Shown here: positions 24,445 to 34,880 of the stretch, piece after piece
Numbering within the stretch: position 1 is the stretch's first letter
Layout of the letters: every line of letters starts with the position of its first letter
Source: Mixophyes australis
Lineage: Eukaryota; Chordata; Amphibia; Anura; Limnodynastidae
Length of the DNA: 64,000 nt
Reading direction: 5' to 3'
Assembly (NCBI GenBank): GCA_036250195.1
Contig: JAVHZZ010000004.1
Location: 143,783,729 to 143,847,728 of the forward strand
Made by a program: the position numbers and the translations under genes
The notes under the pieces: generated by a model
What the model was told of the DNA's origin: nothing
What the model saw: only the letters and a program-made list of their open reading frames with translations
The model's database searches: none

Positions 24445-24579
24445 GTGGTTCTTACGGACTCCCAGACTCCACAGGATGGGGATCTTATAGCGCAACAGAT
24501 AATGAAATCTCTAAGTATTTTGCAAGAAGATCTACTCACAGGTGCCTATGTAGACCTGCTGGGAAGCAAGAATCCCTGA
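24445..24579 (+). CDS. CYTH-domain protein, coding exon 4 and stop
   Basis: Residues 129-172, VVLTDSQTPQDGDLIAQQIM through LTGAYVDLLGSKNP, then TGA at 24577-24579. The segment starts with VVL, completing the LELEVVL strand begun in exon 3. It ends with EDLLTGAYVDLL, the terminal helix-turn found in CyaB-like proteins (xDLIxGAYxDLL). Total length of 172 residues agrees with the family (about 170-180). The reading frame is intact from first to last codon, arguing for a functional gene. A candidate poly(A) signal AATAAA occurs at 24672-24677. Confidence 0.92.
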   Translation: MVLTDSQTPQDGDLIAQQIMKSLSILQEDLLTGAYVDLLGSKNP

Positions 24580-24671
24580 GCATCCTCTTAGATATGTTTG
24601 AAATAGGAATAGCGGCAGTCACCATAGCACTTGCTAAATCTGTTTGTACACCCTTTATACATGTGTGAGGG

Positions 24672-24677
24672 AATAAA
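24672..24677 (+). terminator. candidate poly(A) signal of the CYTH gene
   Basis: AATAAA lies 93 nt after the stop codon on the coding strand and is the first such signal downstream. Further AATAAA motifs near 25860 could give a longer 3' UTR. Confidence 0.5.
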
Positions 24678-26759
24678 CTAACTTCCAACACCAGATTTAT
24701 GCCACGTAGTAACTTTACAGATGTGTTTGGGAAAATGGCTGTATCTGGTAGTAGTGTTGGTGTGTATAATACATATACAATGTATGTCAATACTCGTTAT
24801 CTAAGTCTGGCATCACTAGTTATCAAGTGACAATACATTGTTCATGCCAGAGAGTGACAGACAGACATACTATATTAAGCACTAGTTTAGACAGTAGCTG
24901 CTTATTTTAATATCCCCCCTGGTTGAATTAACAAGCATGATCACCACTCTCCACATGCACAATTTTGTCCCAAAATACATCTGTGACCAGTTCTCTTTAT
25001 TTCATGTTAGAAGATGCATACTGAAATGTTTAAGTTCCTTGTTAAAATCAGCAAACAATATATTACAAGGAATAATGCTCCCGCAATTGTGACCTATTAG
25101 GATTTCAGAAGTCACCTCTGTTCTGTGACCTATATGAAAGCACTCAGTCTAAACTTATTCCCTTCTACAATCGCAGAATTCTTCTGACTGAGGGAGGGGG
25201 GGGGGGGGTGTACTATCTCCGATATCTTTGCTATCTTTTAGGAAGAGTGCTCGAGATCAAATTTCAGGACTAAGGCAACATAGGTACGTGGCATAGGACC
25301 CACTATATGGCTCTTTATCCATAAATAAGAGGCTAAACCATGTCTTGTTTGTGCTGCTATTGTTTTTATCTCTGAAACCACCCTTACCTACTCTGTTCAA
25401 CTAGACAAAATGATGTTAATGTAGCTATAATTACCAACACTGTTTATACTTACTACTTTTTTTTATTGGTGTATCATTTCTTTGTTTTCCCAAACGTTTT
25501 AAAATGCATCTATTTTTTATTTGTTAATGCCTTATTCTTCAAAAATGCTTTCTAGAAGTGCTATGTCTTCAAAAGCAGTCGATGTCTAGATTGTTGTGGA
25601 CAAATGCTCAATTTTGTTTTTTTGTTACACCTGACCATCTTCTTAAGTTACCATTTAAACAGTTCCTGAAATGTATAAAATCTAATTATGAGCTTCCCAT
25701 ATGTTGTATGACAAACATTAATTAAACAGTTGGTTAATGTGTGAGCTGTTTTTGTTTGTTTGTTTTTGTTTTTTTATAGCACTTATCCCCCATGCCAGTC
25801 TGTGTCTGTATTAGTTTAGTTAAATTTATATGCTTTCCGTGTTATGTGCTATAATTTTTACAAAAATAAAATGTTATGGTCATGATTTGCTTTTCTTTCT
25901 TTATTTCTGTGTTTAGTTATTTACAGTTAGAGTAGGGTTAGTTAAAACAAACATTGGTACATAAAGTCTTAGAAATGTGCCAGATTGCAGTATGACTCCA
26001 CCTAGGTGCCTTTATGGAACCAACTAATGCTGGATTTAACCGCATCACAACATTCATCCTGTTGCGGGAGGAGGACTGGATGGCGGTAGGATGTAAGAAG
26101 AGGTCATTGAAGGATTGGACATGTGCAATGTGCCTGTGGTTTCCTACTGTATTACCATGATCCAGCTGTATCACGTTCTGAACACTTGATGAGCAACACA
26201 CCCTAAGATACAAGCCATCCTAAATCTGCCTATCGACATTGCAATTTGGATACTTTCACCCAAAAGGGGCAATATTGCTTGATTATGGTTCCAAAGTAAC
26301 CATCCTATACGATTAAATCTTATTGTCACTGGCTATATTATATAGCTAGCTGCACAATGTGTTTGGCCAGCATTACTGATTAACATATTTGATCTTTTAT
26401 TTACACTAGCTCTGTAGGTAGAACTTGCTGATCTTCCTTTCCCCACCCCCTACACATATTGCAGGACATATGTTTACTGTCTGGCTCTACAGCAATTTAA
26501 GCATTAAATAATCACTTGACCCAGTGCACATATGTGATGCATGTTTGAAAATGTATAAGTATGGTTGGTTAAAAATGTTTTAACTATATAAAATAAATTT
26601 GACACTTATCCTGGTTGTCCATTTAGTACCAGGTTTGAACCCTGCAGGAGCAAGTGTAAGAGAAGGGGATCAGCAGTATTTAGGCACTGCAACTCTGATC
26701 CACATGTGAGGACATTCCTGTAGTGCTAGTGGGATTCTAATCTTTCCATTGCATTACAC

Positions 26760-26907
26760 CAGGCCTGTCCAACCTGCAGCCCTCCAGGTGTTGTGAAACT
26801 ACAAGCCCCAGCATGTTTTGCCAGTAGACAACCTGTTGATAGCCTGAAGGGCATGCTGGGAGTTGTAGTTTCACAACATCTGGAGGGCTGCAGGTTGGAC
26901 AGGCCTG
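26760..26907. mobile_element. 148-bp hAT-like MITE (family C)
   Basis: Near-perfect palindrome: CAGGCCTGTCCAACCTGCAG at the left and its complement at the right. The flanks are an exact 8-bp duplication, CATTACAC (26752-26759 and 26908-26915), diagnostic of hAT transposition. The core carries AACTACAAGCCCCAGCATG. Two further copies of exactly the same length are at 34623-34770 and 57826-57973. Confidence 0.92.
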
Positions 26908-27193
26908 CATTACACCCTGGAACCAAACCACAGTCTAGTTCAAAGAGTTCTGGCTGTGGCAGCACTAGAATTGCTGTTCCAACACTCTTATGCTCCTGGA
27001 GCTATATCTGGCTTAGATGGGGGCACCAGACATTGGGGAGTCCTGGAAGTAGTTTGGTGCAGTAGACTTAAAATGAAATCACTCAGATTTAGTGGAGCCA
27101 GGGAGGAGAGAGAGCTCAGTCCCTCCCCCCCTTGTGCTGAAACTATGTGAACAGGGTGGAGGGGAGACTAATGTCCCCCTGCCCAGAGAACAA

Positions 27194-27733
27194 TGTTATA
27201 AGTGAAACTGCTCCAGGATGATTGTATATATAAAGGGCTGCACAGCCAAATGTAAAATGTGTGTATATCTACACATTTATCTAGGTGTGTGCAACAGCAG
27301 CTTTAAGAGCTATTGATGAGCAGTAAACATTCTTAAGAACCTACTCTACTTCTGCAAGATGCCTATAAGCGTTTAAACCTGTGACCTACAGATTAAAGAT
27401 CACACCCTCATCCATCCCTCAGCTGTCTTGTGTTGGACCCAGCGCACTTTGTCAAACTCTGCCTGCAACCCAGCAGTCCTGATGCTAAGTAAGTGTCCAG
27501 AAGGATCCAGCCACAGTCACCAGTAAAAGTTGTTGCAGCAGCTACAGGCATAACCCAGAAGAAAGTGGTTCCAGATGCTTATGTAGGAGCTTGATGGTGG
27601 CAGCTATTTTTGTCCTACAACTAGGAGCATCACGGTGGTGTGCTGTTAACACTCGCAGTCAATTAGTGTCTGGTAGAAGACTAACGATAGTTTAATGATG
27701 GTAAAAGAAATTGTAAAAATTAACACTGCAACA
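27194..27733 (+). repeat. putative gypsy-type LTR with primer-binding site
   Basis: The segment opens TGTTATAAG and ends GCAACA, inverted LTR termini. It contains a TATATATAAAGG box near 27223 and AGTAAA about 100 nt later. It is followed at once by TGGTGGCAGAGTAATCCC, which looks like a primer-binding site. The part after about 27470 is repeated at 33000-33230 in the same orientation. The boundaries are inferred from these signals, not from a second full LTR. Confidence 0.45.
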
Positions 27734-28302
27734 TGGTGGCAGAGTAATCCCATCCTGTCAAAGGTTTAGCTGGTGTACAGTGGTCGGATAATACTAAGCG
27801 GTTGTCTGAAGACCAATTTAAAAGCCAAGTTTACCCTCTTTCCATAGATCCGTGAAGAGGGGAGGATCTCCTCGTTGAAATACTGTGCATCATGATACCC
27901 ATCTGTCTCTCAATAACCCAGCTTTGATGTTCCTTTAAAATTTAAAGCGCCTTTGAGGTGTGTTGTCTGATAAGCTATCGCTTTTATTATTGGGTATATG
28001 TTTGGGAAATGGAGGAACCCATAGAGCATATTCAGAGAGCCACCGCTTCACATTGGAAGAGAATAGAGACCACTAAGATTTTTTAGCCTTGTTGAAGCAC
28101 AGATTAAGCAGAAGACTTCTGATAAAAGCGTGCTAGAATTTTTCTGGTAGGCCAGAAGGTGCTGGTTCTGATTCAAATGTCAGATCAAACTCCATGTAGT
28201 CTCATCTGGACTGTGCACAACTGACATCAACTATGTAGTGTTTATATGGCGTTATGCAGCCTACAGTCGCTATCAAACATGATTAAGGTATATGAGGTTA
28301 GA

Positions 28303-28470
28303 ATATGCTGCCTCACAGCACTGGCTCCATGGGTTTGATTCTGACTATATATATGTATGGTTTCCTCCCACATTCCAAAAGCATACTGAGATTGTAAACC
28401 CATGGGGCATAGGGACTGGTGTGAATTATTTAATTTTCTCTGGAAAATGTTGTGCAATATGGTAGCGCTA
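28303..28470 (+). repeat. anuran interspersed repeat, SINE or LINE 3' end
   Basis: Plus-oriented copy of the family at 2775-2965. It includes the upstream part TGCCTCACAGCACTGG and GGTTTCCTCCCACATTCCAA, then GGGGCATAGGGACTGGTGTGA. The tail with the GCGCT block is decayed. Confidence 0.6.
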
Positions 28471-29404
28471 CGTGAGTTGTTAGAACAGATTCCCACCCTA
28501 TGCTTACCCATACAAAACATTCCCCCTAACTTTTTTCATACTCATACACTCAAACTTTTAAATTTTTCTCTGGATACTGGAAGATGTTTGACATAAAGAA
28601 TTTTGCTGCTCCAATCTATAACCATCGGACACACTGATCTTAAGGAGATGATTCTCTAATGGTATAAATTAACGGGTGTGTAGAACGACGCATCTAATTC
28701 CAATCAGAGACAGTGAGTACTATAATATATCTTACTCATTTATGTGTCTTTCTCCATCAATGGGGTATGAAGTGGAATACACTTTTCATGGTGAACTAAT
28801 ACTATAAAACCAACTGGAAGCGGAGGCTTCAGATTATCTTTACTCCGTACGGAGCTATACATATGGCTATATAGATATTATTATCCATCGGAAGAAGTTT
28901 ATTATTATATGTGGACTAATAACTACGGCAATAATCAGCATTTTTTTCTGGGAGGAAGGTGCAGAGCAATGCTCAATTCTTATATTTTTTGACCACAATA
29001 TCGGCTACAAGGTATACAGCTGTTATACATATTGCTAATAGTAGCGGTGTGGTTCCAACAATTTAGACTTATGAGCACTATTACATATGGTTTTTTACAG
29101 CCAATGAATTTTTATACTATTCTATGTCACAGTGCACTGTGACGTAGATTCTGTATATCTTTCCTCCTATTATCATTTAAGCATCAATAGGTAATATATG
29201 TATGATTTTATTGTGATATTAAATACTATTTTATACATTTGACCACTCGTGATCTGCTATTTATGCTCTACTAGCCACACTAGGAGATAGTTAGATTTGA
29301 GCGCTGCATTCGTTTTTTGTTGCTAATTGACTTGTATTCTGGGCTGCATTTACCTTTGCAATATCAGTTTTCAACTTTGCAACCTCTTCAGTGAGCTGCT
29401 CTGT

Positions 29405-30141
29405 TCAGGCCATCTTCCTCAAGCAACTTTTATCTGACTGCAAAATCACACTTTTCTCCCCGAGTTCAGAGTTAGATTCTTGCAATGGCAATATATTTGT
29501 TTCAAGTTTCCATATCTTAGCTTGAAGTTTATGTAGGTCATGATTCAAGTTGTCTTTATGTTGTGCAATTGTCTTTGTGGTTAACGGAACTTTTTCACGC
29601 TCTATATTTGAACTATTTTGTAGCTTGTTTACTTCTCTCCCATGTGCTCTATTCGCTTCTGGTATCTTAAACATTCCACTTGTGTAACTTTAAATCTTGG
29701 TTCAGCAACTTGTTTTTCTTGTCTCACAAATCTGGGAATTTCTATGACTTGCTCCTGAAACTTTCCTTCCTCACTGAAACAGGCGTTGAGAGCTCCCTCT
29801 TGAACAGAGCTCACTATTTTACTGAGGGCTTCATGGCCTTGGTGCTTTTGCCTCTGGAACTTCTCAAGGGCTAACTGCTGCACACTTGTGGCTGCCTGCT
29901 GCACCCTGGTAGCTTCTCGCAGCTCTTTAACTGGGTTCGCCATGTTAGAGCACTGTAAGACACTCTTTTCCCCAAACCCAAATAAATGGGCATCTGGATC
30001 TCTCTCAGAAACATCATGTTTCGACTCGGCATATTGTAAAGGATCATACTCCATCACAGCTAAAATGTGCTCCAATTCCTCTTTTTTTGTCTCTCTCCAG
30101 TTTGAAACTTTGATACACCTATATTTTTCTGGTCTGAACAC
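29405..30141 (-). pseudogene. unidentified open frame pair, coiled-coil-like
   Basis: Two overlapping minus-strand frames form one probable ancestral protein. The first (29629-30141, about 170 residues) includes MANPVKELREATRVQQAATS, then a Gln-rich helical stretch LALEKFQRQKHQGHEALSKI. The second (29405-29674, about 89 residues) has heptad-like leucine spacing in LHKLQAKIWKLETNILPLQE. A frame change near 29650 joins them. The start and the Gln-rich helices recall gag proteins of some vertebrate gypsy elements, and gypsy LTR and RT pieces lie nearby on the other strand. I cannot assign a family. Composition and lack of introns suggest a retroelement rather than a host gene. Confidence 0.35.
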
Positions 30142-30734
30142 ATTAGTTTTGCTTTTTCTTGCAATATGTAACTTGAAAAGCAGCCAATTTTATCTTCATA
30201 TAGATGAAACACTTACCTTATAGAAAATCCATTTCACTTGACTTAGGAGGTGTGGCACTACAATTGCCCAGCATGCTTCCCAACAAACTTTTAAAGATTG
30301 AACTGTCTTGCTCTTTAATTTTGCACAGGTCCAAGCCATACCCAAATTGTTGCAGATTCATACACTTTATTTCTTTAGCAAATATATATTTGGGTTTTCT
30401 TTCATAACCCCTTCTTTTCCAGTCTAACTGAACACATCTGCTTTACAGCAATTAACAAAACTTGGTCCACGAAAAACACTTGATTTCTTTGCAGAGCAGA
30501 ACATTTTTTTAATTGCTGCTGAATGGTTTTGCAAACACATTTACTCTCCTCTGTTATTCTAACACAGAAATAACCACTCCACACTGACAAAATGTAACGC
30601 CTCTTAACTCATGTATGCAGCAAGCACTCTGTTTAAACATTACTTCATAGCAAGATTTGTCACTCACATCCACATGGTTCTCCTCTTTCCACATCTGCTG
30701 TGCACAAATAGCCCAGTTTTTAGTTGTTGTTATC

Positions 30735-31018
30735 AGGGCCGGATTAAGGGAATGGAGGCCCCTGGGCTAAGGGGGCCTCCATTCCCCCGTGAGGGCCCCT
30801 CCATGTGATCCAAGCCGCAAACCCCCCGCCCCCGGTGATCCGAGCCACGCCTTCCCCCCCCTGGGCACTTACCACCTCCTCTTCCTACCCCGGCGCGCTG
30901 CACGTTCTTTACTGAGGAGATCTCGCGAGAGTGAGACTCACGAGATCTCCTCAGTAAGGAGAATACAGCGCGCCGGGGAAGTACTGCAGTGAAAGTGCTC
31001 AGCAGCACCGATCGGGCA
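30735..31018. mobile_element. GC-rich hAT-like element fragment
   Basis: It starts CAGGGCCGGATTAAGGGA, a hAT-type end shared with the element at 43640. It soon shows internal inverted repeats: GGAATGGAGGCCCCTGGGC with a nearby complement, and GAGGAGATCTCG...CGAGATCTCCTC around 30916-30954. The matching right end is missing, and the sequence runs into a truncated family B MITE. Confidence 0.5.
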
Positions 31019-31025
31019 AAGTTAA

Positions 31026-31164
31026 TCTAGGACATGACCTATCCCAACTATAAATCTATCCCCACAGTTTAAATTTATCTCCCCCTCCAACGCAACATGG
31101 TTTTGTCCAGGTGCAAAGCTACTCCTTTTTTATGCTTTGCTCTCTTTAATGCCTCAGGCCCCTT
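31026..31164 (-). mobile_element. MITE family B, truncated copy
   Basis: Reverse-oriented landmarks GGACATGACCTATCCCAACT and AACATGGTTTTGTCC, with a right end TTTAATGCCTCAGGCCC. The left half is absent. Confidence 0.6.
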
Positions 31165-31546
31165 GTGTCCCATACACACATACAAAATACAGGACTTAAT
31201 GATCACGGTTTGCAGTGTCTCTCAGAAGGCATCCAACCTCCTCCCCAGGTCTGAGAGAGACTGACCCTGATCGGACATCCTTTTGCACACCTTTCAGGTG
31301 CAACCTGTAATCAATCTGCTGCCAGACTGGCAAAACAGAAAACCCGGACTGTGCCTTGTAAATGGAGGCCACCATTCTCTCTCCATTTCGACCTCAGGGA
31401 CCCTTACCATTTTTTTTTCTAAAACTGAACATACTCTTTGGGAAACTTTTCCCAAAACACCAGCGATGTCCTTGGAGTTTAAAAGCATACAGACAGCCTG
31501 GGACATATATACCTGCCATTTACCACTTTCCCAGTGCTACTGTCAC

Positions 31547-31548
<2 letters not shown>

Positions 31549-31593
<45 letters not shown>

Positions 31594-31602
31594 CACATAT
31601 AC
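31549..31602. repeat. AT-dinucleotide microsatellite
   Basis: Alternating TA run, interrupted by a single TGTA. Confidence 0.95.
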
Positions 31603-31855
31603 ACAAGTTAACCCGTACATGATACTCATGCATTCTAGTCAAATCAAGCTACTTAAGGTGTTTAAAAAGGTTCTTGTCATGCATTTGGGGCTAGGCCAGG
31701 CCTCCTCAGGGAAGAGCGTTACTTCCCGACATAAGCGCCCTTATTTAACGTAGTTTTGTCCACATGTCACCACCTCATCATTCTCCTCCATCACCTCATC
31801 CTTCATCTTCATCGCCACATCCTTAATCTCCATCGTCTTACTGTTCTTAAGCCTC

Positions 31856-32110
31856 TCAATACACAACGTTTCTGCTAAACACCTTATCGCTGTGCTCAAT
31901 CAGTCTTCCTTGAAGGGCAGTATTCATAACCTGCACTTTCACATCACTGCTTCTCCGTACTCGAAAAAATGCGACATACAATTGTCCATGACCAAACACA
32001 GGCTCTGGTAAATAAATAACCCACACGGTCAAGTGTTTGACCCTGTGACTTGTTAATGGTCATAGCAAATGCCGCCGTCTTAGCTTAAACGGCAGTCCTG
32101 TTTTAGTTTG
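31856..32110 (-). pseudogene. Helitron helicase C-terminal fragment
   Basis: The minus strand encodes AFAMTINKSQGQTLDRVG, then EPVFGHGQLYVAFFRVRRSS and a stop at 31856-31858. These are helicase motifs V and VI of the Pif1-like helicase in Helitron Rep/Hel proteins (usual form AFAMTINKSQGQT and HGQLYVALSRVRS). Upstream, LPFKLRRR is followed directly by AAFAMTINK, so several residues normally between them are deleted or frame-shifted. Only the end of the helicase remains. A second Helitron piece, the N-terminal part, is at 45948-46366 on the same strand. Confidence 0.8.
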
Positions 32111-32346
32111 AGCCCTCAACTTGTAAATTTAGCCTTTACTACCCCTCCCACGGGGGGAAGGGGGGATGATGGAAGTTATAACGTTATACAAATAATGATA
32201 CCACAAGCATGTAGAGTTGGTTTGCTGCTTCCCAAGGGAACAGCTGGAGTCACTGACACAGTTCATTAGCAAGCCAGGACTAACCAATTTCTAAATTTCT
32301 ACATGCACCATGCAGAAAATGGTGAGCATATGCCAGTTAGGCAGCC

Positions 32347-32535
32347 CAGGGCCATCTTTTCCATTGGGCACGATGGGCAGGTGCCCAGGGGCCCCGCGGG
32401 CAAGGGGGCCCCATAGGCAGGGCTCTTAATTAGAATACATAATCCTGCAAAAGAAAAAACCTGCAAAAAAAACCTTCCAAGGGTCACTGAGCAAGTACAT
32501 CTATCTATCTCTATCTCTATATATCTATATCTGTA

Positions 32536-32577
<42 letters not shown>

Positions 32578-32633
32578 GGGGCCCCGGTGCACTGCTTTGC
32601 CCGGGGGCCCATAATGTTGTTAAGATGGCCCTG
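32347..32633. mobile_element. 287-bp hAT-like MITE with exact 8-bp duplication
   Basis: The ends CAGGGCCATCTTTTCC and (reversed) CAGGGCCATCTTAAC are flanked on both sides by AGGCAGCC (32339-32346, 32634-32641). The interior holds TATC and TA simple repeats (about 32500-32575). The exact duplication makes the limits firm. Confidence 0.92.
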
Positions 32634-32645
32634 AGGCAGCCCACT

Positions 32646-32779
32646 TACCAGGTTGCAGCAGAAAGCAAAGAAAGTATATACAGGGTGTTACAGGAGATAC
32701 TGGAGCTAGGTGTTATACAGGCATCTTGGAATCCATGGGCATCCTCTGCTGTATTGGTCTTTAAAAAGGACAAGACTAT
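32646..32779 (+). pseudogene. Ty3/gypsy reverse transcriptase N-terminal fragment
   Basis: The plus-strand frame encodes RVLQEILELGVIQASWNPWA then SSAVLVFKKDKT, matching the start of gypsy RT (EIxxLLELGVIxPSxSPWASPVVLVxKKDG). The frame is cut by a family A MITE at 32780. It may belong with the LTR-like segments at 27194 and 33000. Confidence 0.7.
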
Positions 32780-32954
32780 GGGCTAGATTTACTAAGCTTC
32801 GGGTTTGAAAAAGTGGGGATGTTGCCTATAGCAACCAATCAGATTCTAGTTTTCACTTATTTAGTACCTTCTACAAAATGATAGCTAGAATCTGATTAGT
32901 TGCTATAGGCAACATCCCCACTTTTTCAAACCCGCAGCTTAGTAAATCTAGCCC
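32780..32954. mobile_element. MITE family A, inserted in gypsy RT remnant
   Basis: Palindromic copy with GGGCTAGATTTACTAAG ends in inverted orientation. TAT lies on both sides (32777-32779, 32955-32957), a 3-bp target duplication. Confidence 0.85.
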
Positions 32955-32999
32955 TATGTCTTTTACTATCGCTGATTGAACGATGTGACACTATTCAGC

Positions 33000-33230
33000 A
33001 GTCCTAATCCTAACCAAGTAGTGGGATCCAGATTCACTAGCAAAGAGGTGGTGCAGCAGTGGCTACACACACCACCCAGAAGCAAGCGGCTGCAGGTGCC
33101 AGTGAAGGTATCTGGCAATGGCAGTGATTATTGCCCTACAGCTGGGGGCATCATGGTTGTGCACAGTTGGCAGTTAGTGAGTGTCTGGTGGCTAAGTAAC
33201 CACAGGATATTGCTATAAGATCAAGTCAAA
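33000..33230 (+). repeat. second copy of gypsy LTR-like 3' segment
   Basis: It matches 27470-27730 in order and orientation: CAGCAGTCCTAATCCTAA, then a block with AGGTGGTGCAGCAG, GTGCCAGTGAAGG, GGGGGCATCATGG and GTGTCTGGTGG. It is followed by a C-rich tract (33245-33269). Confidence 0.5.
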
Positions 33231-34099
33231 TCTGTAAAAAACCACTCCCCCCCTCCCCCCCCCCCCCACACATACACCCTTGGACAGGGTTGTGGAGTAG
33301 GTCCATACTGCCATACAAGATATTGGGGTGCTGCATGTCCTTTTTTTTCACATCCTGTAAATCCTGCATTATGTTAAGAAGCCTGTGGGCAAAAACTGTG
33401 CTTTTTTCAGAAGGATAACTGATCCCTAGTACACCAGCATCACTCTGATATCTATATTCTGTCTACCTGAGAAAAAATGTAATGCAGCACAAGTGGATTA
33501 AAACTGCTTGTGTGCACTAGCACATAACACACAAAATAGATGCACTTGTAACAGTCACAGCAAGGTATAAGACTGGCACAAGATAGTTGTAATGATCTGA
33601 TTGTAGTATAAGTGGGGCACCATATTTATATACTATACCTTATTGTTATTATATTTAGGTTTAGGTTAGGTACTTACGGCTTACTGCAGTGTTCACAATA
33701 GACATATTGATAGGAAGTTTTGTGTGCAAAGAATAAAATGGTTTCCCTCTGATCAAATCCTTCTCAAATACATTTAGTTCTGAAATTATCCAACAATTAT
33801 TACATATTTGTCTGCACTTCTATCCCTATATGCAAACTATTTCACTTGCCAACTATGGCTCCTTGATTGTCCTAAAACAACCTATCTTGTTTAACTGGAT
33901 AGCATTCAACAATTCTTGTGTAACTGATGCTTAAATTTAATAGTTGTGTAAGCCAAAGAGATACCACCTAGAATATGACTGCTTTGCTGCAGATATATAG
34001 CAAGGTATCTTTATTCGCACTTAATCATGACTTTTAGTCCATTTACTCAACCTGTCTCAGGCTTCTTAGGCTATAGTCTTCACTAACAGCTAATTAGTT

Positions 34100-34880
34100 G
34101 TGAAACAGTTACCGATAAGCAACTTCCAAAAGAAAATTTGAGAGTGTGTTAGCTCGCCACTGCCTGAAAATGCACCTTTGCTTAAATTCTACCAGTGTCT
34201 GGATCTGTTGAACGGATGTGACACTAATCTTCCATAAGTATTCCATCAGCTGAATTTTTGTTGATAGTGGTTGAAAACAATTTCTAAGGTACAACCCCAG
34301 AATCTTCCATAAGTGTTCAATTGGGTAGAGATCTGGTCACGGGGACATCTTTGGCTTATGGTTTTTAATATTTTCATGCTCAGCAGACTATTCAGTGAAC
34401 ACACATGTATTGTGGATGGGGGGCATTGTTATCCTGGAACATTCTATTCCTATTAGGATAAAAATGAATGAAGGTGATTGCTCAGAATAGCTTTGTAATC
34501 ATTGAATTTAAGAGAATAAATTAACTTCGCCCGTGCCAAGTAAATGTATGCAACACCATACTAGAGCTTTCACATCCATTCACCATGGAAAACAATTGGC
34601 ATGTGCCAAATATGTACTAGTCCAATTCTGACCAACCTGTGGCTCTCCCAGTCTTGTGAAACTACAAGCCCCAGCATGCTTTTCCAGTAGATAGCCAGTC
34701 GATGGTTGACAGGGTATACTGGGATTTGTAGTTTTGCAACGCCTGGAAAGCCACAGGTTTGCCAGGTCTGTACTAGTCCATCTGTTGAGAATAAAGTGAA
34801 GTATGGATCCTCTTATCATTACTGTTGCCCCAATCAGTAGATTCTTATTTGTGTCAATTACACTATTCTATGCATAACAG
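34100..34880 (-). pseudogene. Tc1/mariner transposase remnant, interrupted by a MITE
   Basis: Minus-strand pieces, N to C: VMIRGSILHF (compare GGSVMVWGCF), then QDNNAPHPQYMC (QDNAPPHxA, second catalytic Asp), then PDLYPIEHLWKILG (SPDLNPIEHLW, third catalytic acid). A 148-bp family C MITE splits the first block from the rest. Stops and shifts are frequent, and terminal repeats were not located. Confidence 0.7.
34623..34770. mobile_element. 148-bp hAT-like MITE (family C), copy 2
   Basis: The exact 8-bp duplication TACTAGTC flanks it (34615-34622, 34771-34778). The core AACTACAAGCCCCAGCATG is shared with the other copies, and the ends have diverged (CAATTCTGACCAACCTG). Confidence 0.9.

Noticed and set aside
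25938..26213. 91-codon minus-strand frame in the intergenic region
   Set aside because: No family recognised and no flanking structure. It is kept only as an unexplained frame, not a gene.
26726..27150. Overlapping frames near 26.7-27.1 kb on both strands
   Set aside because: They pass through the palindromic 148-bp MITE, which reads similarly on both strands.
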